Notes: generated by a model not told the origin, from the letters alone. DNA of 64,000 nt from Erinaceus europaeus (GCF_950295315.1 NC_080172.1:75753577-75817576), one strand, 5' to 3'. Shown: positions 43,932 through 56,485, numbered from the stretch's first letter. Numbers and translations: made by a program.

Positions 43932-44617
43932 CTGGATTAAAAAAAAAAGTGTTATTTTTACCAGTTTAAAAAATTTTAGGTGATAGGCAGGAAAAAAGGT
44001 CAAAGCAATTTAGGGGTCATTCTGATCCTATCCCACCATTCTCTAATGGTCCATCCCTAACGTAAGTTCTTTGGATGCCTGTCTACACATATGTACTGAA
44101 ATAAATGCATAATATACAACTACTTTTTCTTTGCTTGGAAATTATTCAATGTAAATCTACAACATATGGAAAGGCACTTTGCGAGTTCATATAGTTTTAA
44201 TTTTGGTAGGAATTGCCAACTCTTCTGTATAGAGGATATACTAACTTGAGGCTGTAGTACATTGTGGAAGTGAGAATCATTCCCTAATCTGAGCACTCCT
44301 AGTGTATTGTAAGAGGAAGCAAAGGAGTAGGTCTGGACTTCTTATGCTGCCCTTTTCCCTCAAACATCTGCCTTTCTGAAAGAAGCCTTTTTGTTTCAGC
44401 TCCCATTTCCGGGATGTTCTTTCTTGATACTAGACTCAGTACATGGAGTGACTTTGGATGTGCCATGCATAAATAACTTGTTTTCCCAGCATGACCTGGA
44501 CTCGAGGATAGGGAGCTGCTTACAAAAAAGCATAGTAAGGTGCTTTGGGCAAAGTCTCTAACTGCTGATTTTGATGTCAGGGATAGCAATGCACCATCCC
44601 ACAAAACATTCCCTTTG

Positions 44618-44922
44618 GGGGCAGGGTGGTAGCGCACGTGGCACTAAGCTCAAGGACCTGTGTAAGGACCCCGGTTCGAGCCCCTGGCTCCCCACCTGCA
44701 GGGGAGTTGCTTCACAGGCGGTGAAGCAGGTCTGCAGGTGTGTATCTTTCTCTCCCCCCCTCTGTCTTCCCCTCCTCTCTCCGTTTCTCTCTGTCCTATC
44801 CAACAACAACGATAGACAACAAGGGCAACAAAAGGGAAAAAATGGCCTCCGGGAGCAGTGGATTCATAGTGCAGGCACCAAGCCCCAGCAATAACCCTGG
44901 AGGCAAACAAAACAAAACAAAA
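44618..44922 (+). repeat. Type 1 SINE, long form
   Basis: Plus copy with the 3' module ('ccgggagcagtggattcata'). Flanked by 'attccctttg' at 44608-44617 and 44923-44932. 43932-44606 is unique. Confidence 0.93.
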
Positions 44923-45109
44923 ATTCCCTTTGCTACTTGCAGAGATTAAAGCTATATATGCTGGCTTATTCTTCAAAATTATAGGCAGTTCTAGATAAGG
45001 AAATATGATGTAAATCTAAAACACCCAAACGAAACAATATAACCTCTGCTATTAAGTCAATTATGTCATGAAAACATAACAATATGCTTGTTTCAAATAC
45101 CCTACAAAA

Positions 45110-45245
45110 TTTTAGTGCACGTTATACTACACAGGGACTCAGGCTCAAGCCCCTGGTCCCCACGAGCAGGGGGAAAGCTTCATGAGTGGTGAAGCAGGGT
45201 GTCTCCCTTTCGATTTCTGCCTGTCTCCATCCAAAAATAACTTAA
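45110..45245 (+). repeat. Type 2 SINE, 5' truncated
   Basis: 'ctcaggctcaagcccctggt', 'gaaagcttcatgagtggtga', A-run. Confidence 0.72.
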
Positions 45246-45335
45246 AAAAAATTTTTTTTTTTGAACTTTTAAAACATTGTAGTTGATATTCCTCCCAAAT
45301 TCCATGGTAAAGACACCAGTTGTTCAGTTTCTGTT

Positions 45336-45533
45336 TTTTTCTTTTTTTATCCCCTTTTGTTGCCCTTGATGTCATTGTTGGATGGGAGAGAGAGACACCT
45401 GCATACCTGCTTCACCGCTTGTGATGTGACTCCCCTGCAGGTGGGGAAGCTGGGGGCTTGAACCGGAATCCTTACGCCAGTCCTTGCGCTTTGCGCCACC
45501 TGCACTTAACCCGCTGCACTACTGCCCGACTCC
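45336..45533 (-). repeat. Type 1 SINE
   Basis: Reverse copy; 'gggggcttgaaccggaatcc', 'aacccgctgcactactgccc'. Short flanking repeat 'cagtttctg'. 45534-46337 is unique. Confidence 0.87.
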
Positions 45534-46337
45534 CCAGTTTCTGATTTTAAGGTGATCTTGCTTTAATGCAAGGAAATTATGCTCCTAACATGCTCTGACT
45601 TGTAGGACACGTGACGGTAACCACTTCTCCCAGTGGCAATGTTGAGTTTTCAGTTAGCACTCTGCAGGGTTTCAGACACCCATCTGTGGCTATGGAAAAG
45701 CCAAGCTAAATGACCTACAGTTTTGGTCTGCAGGACTGTAATTTCAGACTCCCAAACCCTCCACACACATGGCAGAACAGGAAAGCCAGCACTGAGGACA
45801 ATGTGATAACTTTCTCTCTGAGCCCCTTTGATTCGTTTCAGGTTCAACACTGATCCTAAAAACAGCCTGTTCAAACAGAAAATTTTAAATGCTGCTTTTC
45901 GGGGGCCTGTCTGGACTAGGACCCTGATGTTGCAAGTGACTTAGGAAATACACTTTGAAATTGACCACTTAATAGGCTCCCCCAGTCATTACTCCAAACT
46001 GTCTATAATAACGGACTCATATAGAAGCAAGCCTGTATATAACACACCCAATACAGCCAAGTGTATTGTCCTAATTGGCTCTTCAGGATGACTCTGATTT
46101 CATTTCAAAGAAAAAATATAGACTGTAGGGATTATACAGTTAAAAAAAAAAAAAACTCAAATATTTAGGATGCTGTTCTTGGTTGCCCTCTAATCAAAGA
46201 AGTCCTCACTGCAATTTAATTTACCTTCTGAGCACCACTAAAATTAGGCTTGGTAAGCATGGGTTTGCAGACCTCATTCTGCAGAACATTAATTACACAT
46301 AAGCCCTCAGGACTAGACAGAGCACATGGGAGTGTAC

Positions 46338-46509
46338 CTGTGGCATTTCCAGTGCTTTCATGATGGCTGAGAAAGAGTAGAGGTCCCCCATGGCATCTTT
46401 CAGTTCCACTGCCACCTGGATGATTCTATTGAGGGTGGCTGCCCGTTCCTCCAAAGTGCCCGTGCAGCCCAGAATGTCCACTGCAATGCCAATGGCCAGG
46501 GTGTGGTGC
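46338..46509 (-). CDS. BCAR3: BCAR3 exon: CDC25-homology domain, residues about 601-658
   Basis: This 172-nt exon has acceptor 'ctcttccttcag' and donor 'gtacac'. It completes Arg and gives HHTLAIGIAVDILGCTGTLE, ERAATLNRIIQVAVELKDAM and GDLYSFSAIMKALEMPQ. The RxxTLxxIIxVAxEL pattern is the GEF-like helix shared by BCAR3, NEDD9-binding SHEP1 and NSP1. It leaves in phase 0. Confidence 0.97.
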
Positions 46510-46626
46510 CTGAAGGAAGAGATCAGCGGTTAGGCTCAGGGCCAACAGGACAGGAGGAAGCAAAGCCAAACCAGACAGGAAAACCCTGAAATCTGCTGCT
46601 AGTTCAGACATTGTAGTTGCTGATTT

Positions 46627-46782
46627 TTTTTTTTTTTTAATTGATTGGAGAGACACACTTGTGGCCCTACTTCACCACTCCCAAAGCTTTCCTTCCCCCT
46701 GCAGGTGGGGACTAAGGGCTCAAACCTGGATCCTTACACACTGTAGCATGGGTGCTGAACCAGGTGTACCACCACCCAGCCC
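46627..46782 (-). repeat. Type 2 SINE
   Basis: T-run tail, 'cccctgcaggtggggactaa', 'ccaggtgtaccaccacccag'. Flanks 'gtagttgctgatttt' and 'gtggttgctgatttt', one mismatch. 46783-47759 is mostly unique. Confidence 0.87.
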
Positions 46783-47759
46783 TGTGGTTGCTGATTTTAA
46801 CGGATAGCCTACCAAGACATGGCCTGGCTGAGGGCACACTATGAGGGGTGCCCCAGGACAGGGTCGTGTCAGGAGGAAAGCTGCTCAAAAGTATAGCCTG
46901 CCTTCTCAGAGGTCTGTGAAATAGCAAGGCCCCCTCAACACTGGTGCTCTGACAGAGTCTGTTCCTCAGGAAAAGCTCAGACCCTCTGCTGACCCTCCCC
47001 CGGACTGAAGAATGGTAGGGACAAGAAAATGAGATGATGTGCTTTCTCCAGGAAGACAAGGACATGAGAACCATCAGCTAAGAATGGAGAGCCTGTTGTC
47101 AAGAGGTCAGAAAGTGAATGAAATAAGGACAAAGACTGAATAACTAACCAGCAGGATTTCCTGTAAGGTCAGAACCTATTAAATTCAAAACATTACATCT
47201 GTCCACCCTCTTTTTTCTTATTCTGAGCTACACAGGTCAACCTTGCAGAACAAGATGCATAGTGATCCTTTATTCAGGACAATGGGACTGATGTCAGTGG
47301 CGTCACAGTCAATCAGGACAGAAGAGCTGACTGCCTTGGGCCAGAACTGCCTCAGTTAAATTTTAGGTGTGCACAGACTTCAGTTCTGAGTATATTTTCC
47401 TTCAATCTAAGCACTTAAGGTATCAGATTAGTAAACTGAATTTAAAAAAAAAAAAACTAAAGTGGAGCCCTGATTCGTAATATCTATGGGTATTAAAATT
47501 TTTCAAACCCTAGGGCCACTTAGCCCTAGAAGTTCACATCTAAGGAAGAAAGACTGTCCACAGCCCTGCTTCCTGCCCATGTATGTGATCTCTCTCCTTG
47601 AGCCGAGGGAGGGATGATTCTTCTAGGCCTAGCATTGCTAGTTTCTCCCATGTTTGTTCAATTACTAAGGACCTCTAGTCTGATTATAGGTGTGTGTATG
47701 TTGGTCACATGCAGTGTGACCTTAGACTGTTCTCTGTGCCACTCCTCGATTTTTCTTTT

Positions 47760-47920
47760 TTCTTTCTTTATTTATTTTGTTTTTGTTGTTGTTATTGTTT
47801 GCCAGAGTGTTATTCAGCTCTGGCTTATGGTGGTGCTGGGGATTGATCCTAGGACTATGGAACCTCAGGCAAGAGAGTCTCTTTGCATAACCATTAGGCT
47901 ATCTATCCCCACCCCCTTGA
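47760..47920 (-). repeat. Type 3 SINE
   Basis: 'tattcagctctggcttatgg', 'ctttgcataaccattaggct'. Confidence 0.82.
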
Positions 47921-47989
47921 CCTTTTTTTAATCTGTAAAATGGGAATAAAAACTACTGAGAAATAGGCATTATGTGGGTCTAAACTAAA

Positions 47990-48070
47990 ATGACTGACAC
48001 CAGCGGGTTCTTGCACATGGTAACTGGTAACATGTGCTCAACCAGATGAGGCACCAACCACCCGACCCCC
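47990..48070 (-). repeat. Type 2 SINE fragment
   Basis: 'ggtaacatgtgctcaaccag' and 'ccaaccacccgacccc' resemble a reverse head. Confidence 0.5.
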
Positions 48071-48084
48071 CCTTAATGGCGCTT

Positions 48085-48240
48085 TGTTTTAAAGATTTAT
48101 TTTCATGAGGGAGACCAACCAGAGCATTGCTTAACTGTGACATATGATGGTGCTGGGGACTGAATGTGAGACCCTTGGGGATGGGGGGGGGAATCTTGGA
48201 CATGCAAGTCTGGTCTGCTACCACTGCACTACCTCCCCAG
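48085..48240 (-). repeat. Type 3/5 SINE
   Basis: 'agagcattgcttaactgtga', 'ctgctaccactgcactacct'. Confidence 0.55.
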
Positions 48241-48574
48241 TTTTTAATGGCCTTATTACTCTGTCACTGGAGTCATTGCTATAGCTCACATGTCTCATGA
48301 TTCTACCTTTCCTGGAGGACCCCTTCTCCCCCACTTCCTTCTTTACCACCAGGGTCATCAGTAGGGCTTGCTGCCAGCATCTTATTCCTTTATTTATTCA
48401 TTTTTTTTATAAAAACAGAATTTGAAAGGGAAATGGGTGAGGACAATAACACAGTTTGTGTAGTTACACCCCCGTTAGATGGGGCCAAGGGCTTGAATCC
48501 CTGCTCCTTGAACATGGTCATAAGTATCCTACTGGGTATACCAGCACTACTTCCCTCCTTTTTCTTTCTTTTCA

Positions 48575-48745
48575 ACAGAAGTCGCTGGCAGAGATGGAGA
48601 GAGTGGAGGAGAGATAGCACAGCACTGACCACTGTTCAAGACATTCTCTCTGTGCAGGTGCTCCCATGTGGTGCTGAGGGCTTGAAGCCAGGTCCTCATG
48701 CATAAGAAAGTATGTACTCTACCAAGTGAGCTATTTTCTGCCCCC
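48575..48745 (-). repeat. Type 4-like SINE
   Basis: 'atagcacagcactgaccact', 'ctaccaagtgagctattttc'. A type 2-like fragment precedes it at about 48420-48550. Confidence 0.6.
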
Positions 48746-48971
48746 CCCCCAATTTTCTACATTATTAAGATTATATCAACAGTTAGATGGATATTCTTTC
48801 GACTGACTGACATTGGCCTAAAACCTCTTGCATACAACTTAGGGAAAAGCATCACACCATATGGCAGATCTATAGTGGAAGCATAAATAGTAGCGACAGA
48901 AGCAATATGAAGGATGTGGCCACTCATGAGGCCTGGGATGGGTGGGGTGACAGGTTCAAAAGAAAATGTTT

Positions 48972-49274
48972 TGTGGGTGGTAACGCAGTGAGTTAAGCGC
49001 ATATGGTGCGAAGCACAAGGACCAACACAAAGATTCTGGTTTGAGCCCCTGCCTCCCCACCTGCAGGGGAGTCACTTCACAGGTGGTGAAGCATGTCTGC
49101 AGGTGTCTGTCTTTCTCTCCCCCTCTGTCTTCCCCTCCTCTCTCCATTTCTCTCTGTCCTGTCCAACAACATGGGCAACAAAATGGGAAAAATGGCTTCC
49201 AGAAGCAGTGGATTTGGAGTGCAGGTACCTAGCCCCAGCAATATCCCTGGCGGCAAAAAAAAAAAAAAAAAAAA
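48972..49274 (+). repeat. Type 1 SINE, long form
   Basis: Plus copy with 3' module ('gaagcagtggatttggagtg') and a 19-base poly-A. Confidence 0.92.
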
Positions 49275-49310
49275 GGTTTTGTACTTGATTGTCAAAGGCA
49301 AGGGGATGTC

Positions 49311-49443
49311 ATTTTATTTTTTTAGTTTCTTTATTGGGGGATTATTGTTTTACAGCCAGTAGTAAATACAACAGTTTATACACACATAACATTTCCCAGT
49401 TCTCCACATAACAGTACAACCTCCACTAGGTCCTCTGCCATCA
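49311..49443 (-). repeat. L1 3' tip
   Basis: Reverse of the last ~130 bases of L1 ('agtttctttattgggggatt', 'ctccactaggtcctctgcca'). Confidence 0.88.
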
Positions 49444-49624
49444 CGGCATCATTTGGCCCTTCAGGGTGGCTATATTCAGTATGAACGTGTTGTAATGAAG
49501 AAGCCACTCCCTAGATTCCAGTTAATCCACCTACAGGTGAACTCCAGACAGGAAACAAGCCAGAGTGAGACCCCAGCCAAGAGGCAACCAGGAGAAAGAG
49601 ATTTAGATAAGAGACAGATGCTGC

Positions 49625-49700
49625 CTGGAAAGTGGCACAGTGGGGAAGTATTGGACTCTCAAACATGAGGCCCTAAGTTTGATCCCTGGCATCATTAAAA
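49625..49700 (+). repeat. Type 5 SINE fragment
   Basis: 'agtggcacagtggggaagta', 'taagtttgatccctggcatc'. 49445-49624 is unassigned. Confidence 0.45.
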
Positions 49701-49704
49701 GAAA

Positions 49705-49819
49705 GCAGAGGACCTAGTGGGGGTTGTACTACTGTTATGTGGAAAACTGGGAAATGTTATGCATGTACAAACTATTGTATTTACTGTTGACTGTAAAACA
49801 TTAATCCCCCAATAAAGAA
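49705..49819 (+). repeat. L1 3' tip
   Basis: 'acctagtgggggttgtacta', 'actattgtatttactgttga', 'cccccaataaag'. Inverted relative to 49311-49443. Confidence 0.88.
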
Positions 49820-49820
49820 A

Positions 49821-50030
49821 GTGGGAGTCGAGCATAAGGATCCTGGTTCGAGCCCCCCGCCCCCCACCTGCAGGTGTCTATCTCTCCCCCTGTCTTCCCC
49901 TCCTCTCTCCATTTCTCTCTGTCCTGTCTAGCAACAATGACATCAATAGCAACAACAATAATAATTACAACAACAATTAAAAGGGGGCAACAAAAGGGAA
50001 AATAAATAAAAATATTAAGAAAAAAAGAAA
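49821..50030 (+). repeat. Type 1 SINE with 5' deletion
   Basis: Begins 'gtgggagtcgagcataagga': the box A part is missing between 'gagtcg' and 'agcataagg'. It is inserted in or at the L1 tail. Confidence 0.82.
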
Positions 50031-50329
50031 ATGGCCTAGAGAGAAGCGCCAAGCCTGCTTACCTCATCCTGGGTCCAGAAAGCACACCCCAACATACCAG
50101 ATGATGCTGATAAATTAAGGCATGGAACTTGGGGAGCTTTCAGACATTATCTGTCGCATGAGAAAGAGGGAAGTGTGGCAGTACAACTCATCTTTGTTGA
50201 AACAGTGACCACTGGGCCCAAACAACCACAGAAGGGAAGCGAGTAAAACAGAAGCCAGAGCTTAGTGCACAGGGGAAGGAAGAGGATGGATGGAGACAGA
50301 GACCAGACTCTAGAAAATCCTAACCAGAG

Positions 50330-50455
50330 GGCGGAGGGGAGACAGCATAACGGTTATGCAAACAGACTCTCATGCCTGAGGTTCCAGAGTCACAGGTTCA
50401 ATCCCCTGCACCACCGTAAGCCAGAGCTGAACAGTGTTCTGGTTAAAAAAGAAAA
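50330..50455 (+). repeat. Type 3 SINE
   Basis: 'ggggagacagcataacggtt', 'cacaggttcaatcccctgca'. 50456-50781 is unique. Confidence 0.85.
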
Positions 50456-50781
50456 GAAAACCCTAATTAGGAAAATGCAGGAGCCAGAACTCCAAACACA
50501 GTAAGCCTGAACAAAGCCAGCAGAGTTTAACCTCCTTCCTCCCAGGAATCTTCCACTGGGCATTTTAGGTGTTCCCTGTAGAATGACTGGCTGTGAAGCC
50601 AACGCAACCACAACAGTGGAACTATTTTACCTGCTGCTCAGTTAGGTAAGCCTAAAAGCAGGGTACCAGCCCCTTAAGCTATCTGAAACACAACCTCTGC
50701 TTTTAAAAGGCCAGTATAAGGGTGCAATCACTGTCCTGCTACCACAGCTATTTACTCTTCAGCAGTAAGTGCTGAATTCAT

Positions 50782-51071
50782 TTTTTTCTCTTTTTAATCC
50801 CACCACCCCCTTTTGGCCCTTGTTTTATCGGTGTGGTTATTATTATTGTTGTTATTGATGTCACTGTTGTTGGATACGTCAGAGAGAAATGGAGAGAGGA
50901 AGGGAAGACAGAGAGGGGGAGAGAAAGATAAGACACCTGAAAACCTGCTTCACCGCTTATGAAGTGACCCCCATGCAGTTGGGGAGCCGGGGGTTTGAAC
51001 CGAGATCCTTATACCAGTCCTTGCACTTGGCGCCATGTGCGCTTAACCCACTGTGCTACCACCCGACCCCC
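50782..51071 (-). repeat. Type 1 SINE
   Basis: Full-length reverse copy; 'gggggtttgaaccgagatcc', 'cttaacccactgtgctacca'. Confidence 0.92.
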
Positions 51072-51278
51072 TTTTAAAATTATTTATTTATTTATTATTG
51101 GATAGAGACAGAGAAATTAAGAGGGGAGGAAGATGTAGAAAGGGAGAGACAGAGACACCTGCAGCTCTACTTCACCACTCGTGAAGGTTTCTCACTGCAG
51201 GTGGGGACCAGGGGCTTGAACTGGGGTCCTTGCACAGTATAGAGTGTGTGCTTAACCAGGTGCACCACCTCGTACCTA
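51072..51278 (-). repeat. Type 2 SINE
   Basis: Full-length reverse copy abutting the type 1 SINE; 'ggggcttgaactggggtcct', 'aaccaggtgcaccacc'. Confidence 0.92.
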
Positions 51279-51279
51279 C

Positions 51280-51631
51280 CCCCGCTGCCCCCAGCTGCTG
51301 CCCCATTTTTTTCTTCAATCATCACGTTCCTGGTACTCAACGGCCACAGGTGGCTGCTATCATAACAAGATAAAGACATCACAAGCCTCCATGAATGGTG
51401 CACTGGACAGAACTGTGACCTAGACACTACCAGGCCACCCCATCATCTGGGGCCCTTAGTCAGGAAATCCTGGGACTCCCACATAGATATGATGGGCCTA
51501 GACCTTTGACAGATCCCTCTCTCCACCATCAATGGTCATCTCCGTTAGAAATGGCATCGTGGACCATATTGTGGGCCTTTACAGGACCATGCTCTCCATG
51601 TGGAGCAACAATGGTTGAAACTGCCCCACTC
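51280..51631 (+). repeat. Family U repeat, left part, split by L1
   Basis: Continues at 53011 after the L1. The last 15 bases (51617-51631, 'gaaactgccccactc') are the L1 target site. The left boundary is uncertain. Confidence 0.55.
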
Positions 51632-52995
51632 AGGCCCCACACCTATGGACATCTAATCTTTGACAAAGGGGCCCAGACTATTACATGGGGAAAGCAGAGT
51701 CTCTTCAACAAATGGTGTTGGAAACAATGGGTTGAAACATGCAGAAGAATGAAACTGAATCACTGTATTTCACCAAATACAAAAGTAAATTCCAAGTGGA
51801 TCAAGGACTTGGAGGTTAGACCACAAACTATCAGATACTTAGAGGAAAATATTGGCAGAACTTTTTTCCGCATAAATTTTAAAGACATTTTCAATGAAAC
51901 GAATCCAATTACAAGGAAGACTAAGGCAAGTATAAACCTATGGGACTACATCAAATTAAAAAGCTTCTTCACAGCAAAAGAAACCATTACCCAAACCAAG
52001 AGACCCCTCACAGAATGGGAGAAGATCTTTACATGCCATACATCAGATAAGAGTTTAATAACCAACATATATAAAGAGCTTGCCAAACTCAACAACAAGA
52101 CAACAAATAACCCCATCCAAAACTGGGGGGAGGACTTGGACAGAATATTTACCACAGAAGAGATCCAAAAGGCCGAGAAACACATGAAAAAATGCTCCAA
52201 GTCTCTGATTGTCAGAGAAATGCAAATCAAGACAACAATGAGATATCACTTCACTCCTGTGAGAATGTCATACATCAGAAAAGGCAACAGCAGCAAATGC
52301 TGGAAAGGGTGTGGGGTCAAAGGAACCCTCCTGCACTGCTGGTGGGAATGTAAATTGGTCCAACCCCTGTGGAGAACAGTCTGGAGAACTCTCAGAAGAC
52401 TAGAAATGGACCTACCCTATGACCCTGCAGTTCCCCTCCTGGGGATATATCCTAAGGAACCCAACACATCCATCCAAAAAGATCTGTGTACACATATGTT
52501 CTTGGCAGCACAATTTGTAATAGCCAAAACCTGGAAGCAACCCAGGTGTCCAACAACAGATGAGTGGCTGAGCAAGTTGTGGTCTATATACACAATGGAA
52601 TACTACTCAGCTGTAAAAAATGGTGACTTCACCGTTTTCAGCCGATCTTGGATGCACCTTGAAAAAATCATGTTGAGTGAAATAAGTCAGAAACAGAAGG
52701 ATGAATATGGGATGATCTCACTCTCAGGCCGAAGTTGAAAAACAAGATTAGAAAAGAAAACACAAGTCGAACCTGAAATGGAATTGGAGTATTACACCAA
52801 AGTAAAAGACTCTGGGGTGGGTGGCTGGGTGGGGAGACTACAGGTCCATGAAAGATGATGAATGACATAGTGGGGGTTGTATTGTTAAATGGGAATCTGG
52901 GGAATGTTATGCATGTACAAACTATTGTATTTACTGTTGAATGTAAAGCATTAATTCCCCAATAAAGAAATACATTATTTAAAAAAAAAAAAAAA
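51632..52995 (+). mobile_element. 5'-truncated LINE-1, ORF2 C-terminus and 3'UTR
   Basis: Open reading to 52738 covers the ORF2 C-terminal part: RPHTYGHLIFDKGAQ, SLFNKWCWKQW, WDYIKLKSFFTAKE, REMQIKTTMRYHFTPVRM, the Cys motif region GTLLHCWWECKLVQPLW and MEYYSAVKNGDF. The 3'UTR has a G-rich tract, AATAAAG at the end and a 16-base A tail. A perfect 15-bp duplication flanks it (51617-51631, 52996-53010). It lacks the endonuclease and reverse-transcriptase domains and cannot move alone. The nick site on the opposite strand reads TTTC/AA, a usual variant of TTTT/AA. Confidence 0.97.
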
Positions 52996-53010
52996 GAAAC
53001 TGCCCCACTC

Positions 53011-53489
53011 TCCGAAGGGGGGCTGGGTCAACATACTGTTAGTCAGGAGAGATGGGTCCTGAAATGAGTGCAGCCTGGAATGTTCCTAGCTATGACCATG
53101 AACTGTGAGCTCAGACCTACAGGGATGCAGAGGTAGGCTCCTGTGCTGAATATGGGCCCCAGATCAGATTGATGGGGCTTACAATTAACAAAATATATAT
53201 ATTTTCCCCATATTTGGGAGCTACTCTCTGCCCTGATTCAACTTTCTAGTCCTTTTTCCAACTCTGACACCATCTCCCTAGACAATACCTTTAGCCCACC
53301 TGCATGTTAGCTGTCAGGCTCAGGCAAAAATTAGTAAAGTCACAGGCCCTTTGGAATATACCTAAAATAGACTTCCTAGCTTTTTCCAAAATGGAAACCC
53401 CTAATCTCATTTGCTATATTCTTATCTTTAGGTTCCTGATTATTTAAAAAAATTTTCTGCTTTATATCTTTTTTAAAAATATATTTTAT
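53011..53489 (+). repeat. Family U repeat, continuation after L1
   Basis: Begins 'tccgaaggggggctgggtca'. It runs without other repeats to the SINE at 53490. Confidence 0.55.
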
Positions 53490-53770
53490 CATGAGTCGGG
53501 TGGTAGTGCAGCGGGTTAAGCACAGGTGGTGCAAAGCGCAAGGAGTGGCATAAGGATCCCAGTTCAAGCCCCTGGCTCCCCACCTGCAGGGGAGTTGCTT
53601 CACAAGTGGTGAAGCAGGTCTGCAGGTGTCTTATCTTTCTCTCCCCCTCCTCTCTCCATTTCTCTCTGTCCTATTCCAACAACGAATGACATCATCATCA
53701 ACGGCAACAATAACCACAACAAGGTTACAACAAGGGCAACAAAAGGAAATAAATAATAAATAAATATTAA
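53490..53770 (+). repeat. Type 1 SINE
   Basis: 'gggtggtagtgcagcgggtt', 'tcccagttcaagcccctggc', AAC-rich tail. Inserted in family U. Confidence 0.92.
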
Positions 53771-53782
53771 TATATATATATT

Positions 53783-53882
53783 ATCTTTATTTATTGGATA
53801 GAGACAGCCAGAAATTGAGAAGGGAGAGACACCCCTGAGCACCATAATGTGAGTGCTTAACCAGTGGCACCACTGCTGGGCC
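53783..53882 (-). repeat. Type 2 SINE with internal deletion
   Basis: 'atctttatttattggataga' tail side joined to 'ccagtggcaccactgctggg' head. Confidence 0.75.
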
Positions 53883-53885
53883 CTC

Positions 53886-54191
53886 CTCTTTTTTTTTTTT
53901 TTTTGCTTCCAGGGTTATCTCTGGGGCTCAGTGCCTGCACTAGGAATCCACTGTTCCTGGAGGCCATTTTCCCCATTTTATTGCCCTTGTTGTTGTTGTT
54001 AGGACAGAGAGAAATTGAAAGAGGAGGGGAGGCAGAGGGGGAGAGAAAGACAGACACCTGCAGACCTGCTTCACCGCCTGTGAAGCGACTCCCCTGCAGT
54101 GGGGGGCCAGGGGCTTGAACTGGGATCCTTACGCCGGTCCTTGCTCTTTGCGCCATGTGCGCTTAATCCACTGCGCTACTGCCCAACTCCC
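53886..54191 (-). repeat. Type 1 SINE, long form
   Basis: Reverse copy with 3' module; inverted relative to 53490-53770, 115 bases apart. Confidence 0.93.
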
Positions 54192-54214
54192 ACACCTCTT
54201 CTTTATATCTTACT

Positions 54215-54550
54215 GCTTTTCAGTCACCAAGTTGCAGACGCCAACCTGACTTCCCTGGGCAGACCACCTCACCAACGTGTCCTGGAGCCCTACCTCTCCA
54301 GAGCCCTATCCTACTAGGGAAGACAGAGACAGGCTGGGAGTATGGATCCACCTACCAACGCCCATGTACAGTGGAGAAGCAATTAGAGAAGCCAGACCTT
54401 CCACCTTCTGCACCCCATAATGACCCTGGGTCTATGCTCCCAGAGGGATAAAGAACAGGAAAGCTTCCAATGGAAGGGATGGGATGCAGAACTCTGGCGG
54501 TGGGAATTGTACCACTCTTATCCTACAGTCTTGTTAAATCTATAAAAAAA
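54215..54550 (+). repeat. Family U repeat, 3' part
   Basis: Closest match to 1-350 ('ggctgggagtatggatccac', 'ccttctgcaccccataatga'). Probably the 3' end of the element broken up by the L1 and SINEs. Confidence 0.78.
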
Positions 54551-54629
54551 ACAAAACTGTGACCCAGAACATCATGGAAAGCTATGGGAAAACAGAAAAC
54601 TTAAGATGATGAAAAAGTCCTGCTCAAAT

Positions 54630-54630
<1 letters not shown>

Positions 54631-54669
<39 letters not shown>
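54631..54669 (+). repeat. (TG)n microsatellite
   Basis: About 19 TG units. 54670-55290 is unique, higher-GC intron up to the BCAR3 exon. Confidence 0.95.
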
Positions 54670-54671
<2 letters not shown>

Positions 54672-55289
54672 CTGTCAAGACTGACACATTAGCAGAACAT
54701 TTGGTCTGGTGCTTCCTTTGTTACAAATAACTATGTCTCACTATTTCTTTGTAATAACTAAATGCTCAGTGTTCATGCGCGAAGGTTAAAGACTTTCCAT
54801 GGGGTGCAGAAGGTAATGATGCTTGGGGCTGGGGGAAGAAAAGTGTGGTCACCCCCTGACCTCCACTTCTCTCAAAAGTATTGTTTAAGCTCTGATCTTC
54901 CCAACCTGCCCTCATAAATCCTCCCCCACTTAATTACAAAGCAAATCTTGACCAACAGAGACAAAAGCACCACAGCGGAAGTGAAGGGGGACGTGAGCTG
55001 AAGATGTCCCCTTGTTCCAGCACTAGGCTGGCAGGAGTCATGACCCCCGTCCTTTTCTCTCTCCTCCACCCCCTCTAGGAGCAGGAAGAACAAGGACTTG
55101 GCCTTTGTTCCAGGACTTCCACACAGTCTCTTTGTGCATCTCCAGGAATTCTCTGGCTACAGCTTCTGGGGAAAGCTGGCCCAGGGCCCGATGATGCGGG
55201 TCTTGGGCTGCTGGGTGCTGTGGCTCTCTCTGTCCCGACCCACCTGTGAGGTGCTGAAAGGGCTGAACACACAGACGACGTGCTACTCA

Positions 55290-56485
<1,196 letters not shown>

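Noticed and set aside
51506..52738. 410-codon open frame as a host gene
   Set aside because: From 51632 on it is the L1 ORF2 C-terminus inside a target duplication; the first 42 codons are older repeat.
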